Below, piece after piece: positions 55,501 through 64,000 of a stretch of 64,000 nucleotides of DNA. Every line of letters starts with the position of its first letter. The first letter of the stretch is position 1. This DNA is from Siderastrea siderea (lineage: Eukaryota; Cnidaria; Anthozoa; Scleractinia; Rhizangiidae). The notes below the pieces were generated by a model. That model did no database searches, had not been told where the DNA came from, and saw only the letters and a program-made list of their open reading frames with translations. Made by a program: the position numbers and the translations under genes. Where the stretch lies: NCBI GenBank assembly GCA_964030785.1, contig OZ034968.1:60598899-60662898 (forward strand), written 5' to 3'.

Positions 55501-58500
55501 TTAAACTGATGAATATGGAAAATAAAAGGACAAGTAACTGAATAAACAACGTGCGTAATGACGTGTTTCTACGGTCTTTTACTGCATCATAGTTCTGCCA
55601 TGAAACAGTTAAACAGGTAAGCTTGAAAATGGCCACCGAAATTATTGAGGAGAAAACGAAATTGTGGTTAAGTGATCCGACCAGTGTAGTTGAATTAATT
55701 AGATATCTAATTTGCATAATTTGACCCAAACTAAAACGATCTCCTGAATTCAGTTAAATCATCCCGAAAAATGTTAATGTTTTGTTTTGATGGGAAATTA
55801 AACATGCAGACATAACTAAAATGCCAATTCAACACTGTATCAAGTTAATTTGCTTCATTTTTCCAATAACAGTCTTTATAGTCTGAATGGCAGCCATATT
55901 GAAAAATCCCCCCCTTCCCAGCTGCCACAGCTCCTATCCAGATTGCCTCTAATCTTTAAAACGTTCCCTACGATACCTAGTATTGGTGTGACAAGTTTCA
56001 TGCTTTTATCATAAAGTGCAGAATAGTCTCACCTATCTGCTAGACTAAAATTTCTCACACCACTTTCATGTTACCTGGTAATTGATACCCTATTCTAGAC
56101 CAAAACTTCCTGATTTCTATACCCTACCCCAGACCAAACTACGTAAAAACCATACCCTTTACAGCCACAAATATACCCATATAGGTTATATATGGGAGTT
56201 AAACCCCTCCCCCCGGGGTTAGGCCTGCTGGCTCTACGTTGTTGAAGAATTTTTGTATAAAACTTGCAAGATAAAAACTAGCAGCAACAACAAAATATAA
56301 ATGTAATGCATCATAATGTACGTCGCATATTGTGTGGCAATTTGAATAAGGAAGTGGGTTAATTTTGGGTGTTAACCTTAGGTTTTTTAAATGCATATAT
56401 TTTACTTTCAGTGTAGTTGATGGTGGTCAGCATTTCCTAAAGAGAGCAGATATTCAGCTGAAGGCTCCAATTCACAACCCTAACAAACTCATCTGCATAG
56501 GAATGAACTATGTCGACCACTGCCTGGAACAGAATGTCCCATTACCCACAGAACCAATCCTGTTCAGCAAGTTTAATAACACAATAACTGACCCAGGAGC
56601 ACCAATCATATACCCTGAGGAGACACAGGTTTGTTGTTGTCATAGAGTGAGGATGCAGGGGAGGGAACGCAGTTAAGTTTTTTTTCCGGTGGCTCTCCTG
56701 TCCATACTGAGGTTCAAACCCTTAACCCTGTCTTCTAGTTGGTTTTGTTGAAAGAGTCCCCTTCCATATTTACTGTACCATCTGAAAGGACAGTTGCTCC
56801 CCTTTCTTATGCCTCAAAGACAAGCCAAAAACAGTGGATTATCTACATGTTATGTGTGTACACATAGGTTTATATTTTTCATGAACTTTCAAGGGCTCCA
56901 GGCATTTGTATATTGTTGCATTTTTTTTTTGCCAAACTTGTGCAAACTAAGTACTTAGATTTAGTTACATGTACCTTCCCTTTCACTTCACCATTTATAA
57001 AATTATTGTCAACTTTTTTAATTCTAAAGGTCAAGAACAATTTTCCTTTCCCTTTGGTATACTACAAGAGAGTACTCTAGTATCGGGATATTATTGAATT
57101 ATTTTATTGAATTTGACTGTATTATTTTCTTGTAGGAACTGGATTTTGAAGTGGAACTTGCTTTTGTTATTGGGAAAACTGGGAAAAAGATCAAGGTAAA
57201 GTAATGTAGTTTTTTGTTGTCAAAGTCAGCCAAGCATTCCCATCGTTGACAGACTAATGAATCCAATACTGGAGAATTGATGCCATTCGTTGATCGAATA
57301 ATTTATTCATGAAATGAAAATCCAATATTCAAATTGCACCTCAATTCAATAATCGAATGTTGATTTCATTAATGAACAGAAGCCTTGCCATATATTTCTT
57401 CCTGAAATGCCAAATTTCAAGTTTGTTTTTAGTGTAAAGTGCAAAATGAGATTGTAAAATAACACAAAGGTTGCATGTCACAGCCAAACAACAAGGATCA
57501 ATCGATCAATCAAACTGGTAAGCTTTTGCAAATATTCACAAGTATTATTTAACCAAAACGGCAAATATCAAACGTATGTACCAACGCCGGCAGAAAAAGT
57601 AATGTTCAACATTCTATACTAATGGTGTGTTTTTGCAAAAATTAGACTGTGAGCAGTCTCTCTTTTGCTCTATAATCCCTGTCGGAGGAGCGGCGAGAAA
57701 GTGAGTGCGATATTCGAGCCGCAAGCCACGAGCCCCGAGCCGCGAGTAGCATGGGCGGGAGAGTGAGCGAAGAGCGAAAAGAGAGACTGCCCTGCTTTCA
57801 TACTGCATTTCTGAAGCCCGGCACTCTGGTGACGGAGTATTTTGATTGGTCGGTCAATGACCCGATGGCGCGTATCTGTCATCATCACTTGGAGACATGC
57901 AGTGCGCCAAAGGCTGCCGTCAATACGCAACAGGAGGAAACATATCAAGCTCCTAGACACCAAAACTCGCAGTTTCAAGAGGAGTTATTCACACATTTGA
58001 CTGAAGCCGAGTTCAGCAATCTATTACACGTTAAGTAGCTCTGAAGGAGCTACAACTTCAGTTTCTTGACGAAATGGGTCTATAGATCACACTCCGTGAT
58101 GCGAAACACAACATCCTGCAACAGACTTTTTAAGACAATGAGCCAGGCGCGGCGTTATAAACAAAGAAACTCGTCATGTTGCGGATAATATTTCAGATCC
58201 TTTATTGTCAGAAATTTAAACATAAGAGGCTGGAAAACCTATCAAGTCCGTAAACGAGCCAAATTCAACGATCGCAGCATTAAAAAGTCACTTTACAGAC
58301 GATCAAAGATCAGATTTTACTGAGAATTACAAATGAACAGGCGTAAAGCCACAGGAGTCCATCATACAAATATCAGATATGACCTTTATACAGTAACGGT
58401 CTGTAAGCCGTGCCTTGAATTTTAACGGCTCTACTCAGTTAACGAACACTTACACAAACACGGACAAAATCCGACCCAGATGGCTAATCAGGATTTTTTC

Positions 58501-61500
58501 TTCGCCCCGTTCAATACAGGCTTCTTTGGTGTGGAACTGTTCATCACATCTTCCCAGCTTTGAACTTGAACGCTTCGATCGATTCGCTAGACTGCGAGCA
58601 GTCTCTCTTTTGCTCTAAAATTCGCGGGAAAAATTTGACACCGGCGTATCATGTTCGAAAATGGGCGTGTTATGTCATTGATGTGAACTGTCAAAGGGCT
58701 TCAGAAATGCAGTATGAAAGCAGGGCAGTCTCTCTTTTCGCTCTTCGCTCACTCTCCCGCCCACGCTACTCGTGGCTCGTGGCTTCGCCGCTCGCCGCTT
58801 GAATATCGCCCTCATGACTTTGCCGTTCATCCAGCACGGATTTTAGAGCAAAAGAGAGACTGCTCGCAGTCTAGCAAAAATTAGAATACTAAAATAACTT
58901 ACCAGTTCTTTATTCAAATCCGCCATGTTTGCCAGTCGCACTCCATTCCATATTTGGAATACCTTTTGTCCATTAATCTAATCAACATTCCATTATTGAA
59001 TCGAGGCTCAATTAAAATTTTTGATTACTCATTTCATGAATGGATTGTTCAATCAACGAACGGGATCAATATTCCATTAACGAATTCATTAGTCCATTAA
59101 CGACAAGAACGCCTGACTGACCTTAACTGTAATGGCCATCAATTAATATGCAATTAATGCTATGTTATTTAAACAATTTATTTTCATTGAACTGGGTTAA
59201 CCAAACACAGATGATTTTCATATCAGGTGCATTGTTAAAATAAGTGCCTTTAAAGATATCTTAGGCTTAGCCAACACGCAGCTGAATGATATTGTTGTGA
59301 GGAAGGTTAATTTTGTTAATAGCAAATATATCAAAATTCTACAAACCCATGTTTTTATCTTCACTCATTGAAATGGTATGGACTGCACAAGTTTGTACAT
59401 TTCAATTTTACCCCATGCCATTTTTGTTGACCATTTATATGGTAATAGGACTGAGTGGAGTCAAATTTGGTCTGTAATTGCACTAACCTTATGTCTAGTG
59501 ATTAACGAATCGGACAACCGTATAGCGGAAGTCTAATTTCTTTAATCGATATTACAGACTGAATTGGACAATATGAAGTCCTGTTACCAATTAATCATAT
59601 CTAGAACAAGAATTTGGTAAAGAAAAAGGAGAAAAACTTTTTGGAGAAAGAAAGACAACAGTTTTTAATTAGTTGTGAGATACTTAAAACAGAACTTAGT
59701 CAAGTGGAACTTTGCCATTACAGTGGGTGCACTTGTACACACTGGGTGCACTTACAGTGGGTGCACTTATACACTACTTGGGCATGATGGGTGGTGTCCA
59801 ATCGGCAAGCCGGCAAGCCTGATTTTTTCAGGCTTTCTTTTCGCAACTGCATAAGTTGCGTTAATAACTGCGAGGATCTTCTTTACATTTATTTCTTCAT
59901 TCCGCAGTTCAAATATATGAATTTCATATATTCATAATTTTATCTTCATCTTTCCCAGGTATATTATGAACCAATTTAATGACAAGCTCCCAGTTGGCTT
60001 GATAGCTCAATTGGTTAGAGCGCTGCACCGGTATCGCAGAGGTCAGGGTTCGAATCCTGGCAAGCCTGATTTTTTCAGGCTTTCTTTTCGCAACTGCATA
60101 AGTTGCGTTAATAACTGCGAGGATCTTCTTTACATTTATTTCTTCATTCTGCAGTTCAAATATATGAATTTCATATATTCATAATTTCATCTTCATCTTT
60201 CTCCGGTATATTATGGACCAATTTAATGACCAGCTCCCAGTTGGCTCAATTGGTTAGAGCGCTGCACCGGTATCGCAGAGGTCAGGGTTCGAATCCCGGC
60301 AAGCCTGATTTTTTCAGGCTTTCCTTTCACAACTGCATAAGTTGCGTTAATAACTGCGAGGATCTTCTTTACATTTATTAATATATTTATAGTTTGAAAT
60401 GCGATGTACACATATATATTTTATTTATGTTTTTTACTAGTGTAAGGAGGGAGATAAACTAGAAAGGGATAACCTCCTTTATCTCCTTTTCACTTTTTCA
60501 TGATTAAAATTGTGAATAAACAGTTATTATTCTATAATATCAAGTCGTCTAACCACAATAATGCCATTACGCCTCCACATATTTTGTCAGTATAATCAAT
60601 CACTCTAAAAGTTACTTTCCCAAGACTCTTGACAAGTTTGTTTTCAGGAGAGTGAGGCCATGGAATATGTAGCAGGATACACAGTGGTACATGATGTCAG
60701 TGCTCGCGATTGGCAACTAAAGAAGAATGGAGGACAGTGGCTAGTTGGGAAGACGTTTGACTCATTTTGTCCAATTGGTCCAGCTATAGTCACCAAGGAT
60801 TCCTTGTCAGGTATTGAGCGAATGCATCAAAGTAACTGGAATAGCTCCAAATTAGCTCTGTTTTGGCATATAGACTGGTTATTTGTGTCAGAACTTTTAA
60901 GTTCTGTGCTTATTGTGTGACCCGAAGGAAAATTAGCTTGTTACTTGGAGAATGGATGATTTTTTTGTCATACATTTGTTGGAAAAGAAACAAAAAAATC
61001 AACCAGATTTCTTTGAACGGTTCATTAAAAATGAGTAAGTAATAAACTCATTCATCAGATCTAAGCCTTCAGGACAAAACGAGATATACATATATGTTTC
61101 TTAATTGATAACTAGTCTGTATGCTGAAGAATAGCTTGTTTGGAGTAATTTGGATTTCAAGGGTGAAATCATCACTAGACAAGTGTAACTTCTACAACTT
61201 CTTTTTTTCTAAAAACCCAAATTTTGGATTTATCAACTGAGTTGATAAGGTAGATTGGCCACCGTAAAGAGATTGAAAGCTGACGTTTCGAGCGTTAGCC
61301 CTTCGTCAGAGCGAATCAAGGAATTGTGGGTTGCACATTGTTTATATGGGGAGTGGTGGAGCTACGCTATTGGTGGGAACATGGCAACGTGAAAAACAAG
61401 AATAAATTAGTTGAATGAAAAGCGTTCGTTGATACTGTGGGGATTAAGTGTGCCGATTTGAAAAATGAAGTTTTGTTCTAGATTTTTACGGCTTTTTGCG

Positions 61501-62534
61501 TTACCCTGGTGTAGGGAAAGGCCGCAGATCGTCATGTGTTGGCTAGAATGATTAGGGAGATTGAAATGTCGGGCGACTGGTTTGGATGCATCCTTGTCAT
61601 TCTTCCAACCTCTCGTAGGTGTTCACGGAAACGGTCGCCTAGACTCCTCTCTGTTTCGCCAATGTATATCTTTTTGCACAAAGTGCATGTTATGCAATAG
61701 ATAACATTTGCGGAGGTGCATTCCATTTACACTCACTTACCATCCACATAACCTCGCAGCCAAAAACATCATTTTAAAGAACTTTAAGTTACTCCAAAAT
61801 GTCGATGAAACAGGAAGAATCTTTTCACAGCCTCCATTGTTTCATTCAAACGCGACAAAAACATAGGGAACTTTCTAGTTAGAAGTGTACTTAAATCTGA
61901 TGATCAACCGGGTACTTTTAAATGCGCGCGCAAACGATGCAACACTTGTCCTTTCATTCACAATGCGGACAAAATAACAGGACCCAAGCGATCGATTAAA
62001 ATCACCGATCGCTTCACATGCACCTCCGCAAATGTTATCTATTGCATAACATGCACTTTGTGCAAAAAGATATACATTGGCGAAACAGGGAGGAGACTAG
62101 GCGACCGTTTCCGTGAACACCTATGAGACGTTGAAAGAAATGACAAGGATGCATCCAAACCAGTCACCCGACATTTCAATCTCCCTAATCATTCTAGCCA
62201 ACACATGACGATCTGCGGCCTTTCCCTACACCAGGGTAACACGGAAAGCCGTAAAAATCTAGAACAAAAATTCATATTTCAAATCGGCACACTTAATCCC
62301 CACGGTATCAACGAACACTTTTCATTCAACTAATTTATTCTTGTTTTTCACGTTGCCATGTTCCCACCAATAGCGTAGCTCCACCACTCCCCATGTAAAC
62401 AAAGTGCAACCCACAATTCCTTGATTCGCTCTGACGAAGGGCTAACGCTCGAAACGGCAGCTTTCAATCTCTTTACGGTGGCCAATCTACCTTATCAATT
62501 CAGTTGTTAAATCCAAAATTTTGTGTTTCACATC

Positions 62535-62569
<35 letters not shown>

Positions 62570-62835
62570 GACCCCCTTGTTCTTTTTTCTACCCTCCTTA
62601 CACTAAGCCCTTCAGTTCTCTTGAAAGAGCAACAAACACTGGGGGGGCAGATGGGTAAATTGTAGCCAAGTACGTTTTTACAGTGTAGGAAGCCAAGTAG
62701 TGAACCCAATTCGAAGCCCTTTTTATCCAGTAGAACCCACATAACAGTCTGGCAATTTGTAACTATTTTCTAGATCATAGAATATGTGCACTAGACCTAG
62801 ATCATAGAATATGCGCACTATAAGTGATAAATATT

Positions 62836-62881
<46 letters not shown>

Positions 62882-63576
62882 TAGATCCTCATAAGCTGGG
62901 TATCCGTTGTCGTGTTAATGGAAATGTCATGCAAGACTCAAACACAGAGAATTTGGTGTTCAAGACAGAGGCACTAGTTTCTTTTATTTCAAGGTACGGA
63001 GTGCGAAATTAAAGAAATATTATCAAGTTAAATGTGTTATGCTGAGGATTCAAGAGCACATAACACACAGTGTTCAGTGTGTAAAGGGAAATAGAGTTAA
63101 GGAAGACATGTTTGAACAGTGATAGAACATAAAATAATTTTTTACAAGTTATGTTTTAGTTAGTGGTGTGGGAAAATTTGGGAAAACTTACATGACATGA
63201 AATTTCTCTAAAGTTTCTGATTGCCCCCCCCCCCCCCCCGACTCTTCCCTCACCAGCTTCATGAGCCCAGCCCTGTAATGAAACAAGCTCCCCATCCCCA
63301 TGCACGGAAATAAATGCCAAAATTATCAGTACTGTACACAGATAAAATAAATGATCACTGTCAAAGCAAGGCTTACGTTTATAACTTAAATGCCAAGATA
63401 AGCTTGTATGACTCAAACAATGCCATGGTTAAGTTAAGACAAGTGTATCCATGTCATTTTCACATATTTGTTGCATTTTTGTCTGTAGGTTTATTACACT
63501 GATGCCCGGTGATGTAGTCATAACAGGAACTCCACCTGGTGTTGGTTGTTTCAGAAAGCCCCCTGTTTATCTCAAG
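52529..63576 (+). CDS. FAHD2: FAHD2-like fumarylacetoacetate hydrolase domain protein, 5' complete, last exon outside window
   Basis: Six exons are visible: 52529-52764, 56412-56628, 57136-57195, 60648-60810, 62885-62993, 63489-63576. Phases agree, giving 291 codons; the last exon or exons lie beyond 64000. The FAH fold signature is clear: [20 protein letters not shown] (residues ~99-118), ILFSKF, the metal-binding ELDFEVEL (E156 and E158), [11 protein letters not shown] (D187), [20 protein letters not shown], and [13 protein letters not shown]. The family uses a divalent metal to hydrolyse C-C or C-O bonds of keto acids. FAHD1 is an oxaloacetate decarboxylase, while FAHD2 has no settled substrate. 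The whole protein most resembles FAHD2A/B (MRLVQF start at 52604). I start at 52529 because the 25 added residues, rich in Arg/Ser/Thr and lacking acidic residues, look like a mitochondrial presequence. The internal start at 52604 would give a cytosolic form. Confidence 0.93.
54040..54190. repeat. Tandem duplication (~75 bp), FAHD2 intron 1
   Basis: GCTGGGGGTTGATAAATGGC then GTCTTGAATTAG occurs twice in a row (about 54049 and 54124). Confidence 0.75.
54200..55780. other. Central part of FAHD2 intron 1, no element identified
   Basis: Only short frames without family resemblance; no inverted-repeat boundary or RNA gene found. It lies in the loop between the inverted copies above. Confidence 0.35.
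57643..58873. mobile_element. DNA transposon with TAGACTG ends and exact 8-bp duplication GCAAAAAT
   Basis: Ends TAGACTGTGAGCAGTCTCTC and, inverted, TAGACTGCGAGCAGTCTCTC, with long inverted arms (~190 bp, including GGCGGGAGAGTGAGCGAAGA). GCAAAAAT flanks both sides (57635-57642, 58874-58881). A further internal copy of the end starts at 58588, so a 286-bp element may be nested at the right side. A 95-codon frame at 57751-58038 lies partly in the arm and has no recognisable domain. FAHD2 intron 3. Confidence 0.85.
59811..60378 (+). repeat. Tandem tRNA-derived SINE array (~240-bp unit), FAHD2 intron 3
   Basis: Two full and one headless unit. Each full unit has a tRNA-like head (59997-60068; 60243-60307) with an A-box-like TAGCTCAATTGG and B box GGTTCGAATCC, then TTTTTTCAGGCTTTC, then a body AACTGCATAAGTTGCGTTAA and CTGCGAGGATCTTCTTTACA. 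The same body is found alone at 27338-27381, so it is dispersed. The head is not a functional tRNA: acceptor pairing is out of register and the base before the would-be anticodon is C. Confidence 0.8.
61240..62510. mobile_element. Penelope-like retroelement remnant in inverted arrangement, FAHD2 intron 4
   Basis: On the plus strand 61860-62335 translates to [13 protein letters not shown], then [20 protein letters not shown], then GDRFREHL, stop, then [12 protein letters not shown]: the C-terminal GIY-YIG endonuclease region of Penelope-like elements, broken by an in-frame TGA near 62125. The left half (61243-61720) is the reverse complement of the same 3' region, with its own frameshift. The reverse transcriptase is absent. 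Outer ends share TTGGATTTATCAACT / AGTTGTTAAATCCAA. Confidence 0.85.
62838..62880. repeat. (ATT)n microsatellite abutting FAHD2 exon 5
   Basis: About 14 ATT units run to the CTAG acceptor. Exon 5 starts at 62885, so this T-rich array supplies the polypyrimidine tract of the 3' splice site. Confidence 0.9.
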
Positions 63577-63605
63577 GTGAGTAAGTGTTCTGTCCAGATA
63601 CACAA

Positions 63606-63825
63606 AATTTTGGATTTATTAACTGAGTTGATAAAGTAAGTTGGCCACCGTAAAGAGATTGAAAGCTGAGGTTTCCCCTTGACGAAGGGCTAACGCTCTG
63701 ATGAAGGGCTAACGCCCAAAATGTCAGCTTTCAATCTCTTTACAGTGGCCAATTTACGTTATCAACTCAGTTGATAAATCCAAAATTTTGTGTTTCACGT
63801 CCCCACCGATGCAGCACCGCAGTTT
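63606..63825. mobile_element. Terminal fragment of the same Penelope-like element, foldback
   Basis: TTTTGGATTTATTAACTGAG and the later CTCAGTTGATAAATCCAAAA face each other around GAAGGGCTAACGC repeats. The tail (TCCCCACCGATGCAGCACCG, CAGTTTCTTTAGAAACT) also follows the larger remnant at about 62530. Confidence 0.75.
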
Positions 63826-63953
63826 CTTTAGAAACTAACTCCCTTGTTTGTTCTGTCCAGATAGTCTGATCAGTGATACCAATATGGTAACTTAGGTAGG
63901 GCAATTACAGTCGTCATTAGCTTGTGTAGGAGGCACTGAAAGGTGAGGGAGAG

Positions 63954-63974
63954 CGGGGGGGGGGGGGGGGGGGT
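63954..63974. repeat. Poly-G run, one of about ten in the window
   Basis: A run of about 20 G. Other G or C runs of roughly 10 or more lie near 5167, 6770, 11882, 18061, 19026, 20652, 38325, 39200, 43607 and 63224, most inside or beside mobile elements. Confidence 0.9.
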
Positions 63975-64000
63975 TGCGAGTGTAAGATGTGAGCATGGAG

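Larger units (their letters stand above)
53560..56060. repeat. Pair of inverted repeat copies 2 kb apart, FAHD2 intron 1
   Basis: TGCACTTTATGATAAAAGCA near 53583 is found inverted near 56018. The two blocks (53575-53760 and about 55865-56025) stay parallel through AACATTTTCAAGATTAGAGGC versus its inverse. Outside them, both sides carry TACCCTATACCAGACC-like text. This is either one large worn transposon or two inverted copies. Confidence 0.55.

Noticed and set aside
59997..60068. Functional tRNA gene
   Set aside because: A and B boxes are present, but the acceptor stem pairs only out of register with the T arm, the anticodon stem has an A-C mismatch, and position 33 is C. It repeats in tandem with a SINE body.
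62430..62470. Hammerhead ribozyme in the Penelope-like terminus (CTGACGAAGGGCTAACGCTC then GAAAC)
   Set aside because: The core words CTGANGA and GAAAC with a GGGC/GCTC helix are suggestive and Penelope-like elements can encode hammerheads, but there is an extra base before helix II and no room for helix III before a cleavable NUH. Not supportable without folding.

Overview
The window is nuclear genomic DNA from an animal, most probably an anthozoan cnidarian and plausibly a stony coral. The grounds are intron-rich, conserved metazoan genes with canonical GT/AG introns, AT-leaning sequence, and very dense short inverted-repeat transposons of a kind abundant in cnidarian genomes. The species cannot be fixed from the sequence alone.

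Four conserved multi-exon genes make up the skeleton. On the minus strand, 1282-19668 is an SLC49A3 (MFSD7)-type major-facilitator transporter: 9 coding exons, 525 codons, all phases consistent. About 200 bp away and divergent, 19869-37357 on the plus strand is SUPT7L (STAF65-gamma, the histone-fold subunit of SAGA): 12 coding exons, 381 codons, several of them micro-exons. Then 41142-50715 (+) is NOP56, the box C/D snoRNP core protein: 8 coding exons, 532 codons, with the start codon alone in exon 1. Last, 52529-63576 (+) is a FAHD2-type fumarylacetoacetate-hydrolase-domain enzyme whose final exon lies outside the window. A fifth gene, a single-exon 296-codon seven-transmembrane receptor-like protein (33735-34625, minus), sits inside intron 10 of SUPT7L on the opposite strand.

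Almost everything else is introns and intergenic DNA packed with mobile elements. Several can be delimited to the base by terminal inverted repeats (TIRs) and target-site duplications (TSDs): PIF/Harbinger-like (TAA), Tc1/mariner-like (TA), three TTAA elements, two elements with CAGGGT ends and 6-bp TSDs, and a group with TAGnCTG ends, one with an exact 8-bp TSD. There are also an inverted, degenerate Penelope-like element with GIY-YIG endonuclease coding, a tandem tRNA-derived SINE array, a degraded LINE 3' end, and a 2.5-kb coding-frame-preserving 15-bp minisatellite in SLC49A3 intron 3.

Functionally, the four main genes are housekeeping (transport, transcription co-activation, ribosome biogenesis, small-molecule metabolism) and show no operon-like logic. 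The divergent SLC49A3/SUPT7L pair probably shares a TATA-less promoter. The most novel items are the nested orphan receptor, a promoter-like cluster with an ORF ending in a consensus splice donor inside SLC49A3 intron 2 (15540-15850), the minisatellite, and the mobile-element nesting. I found no clearly new multi-gene system.
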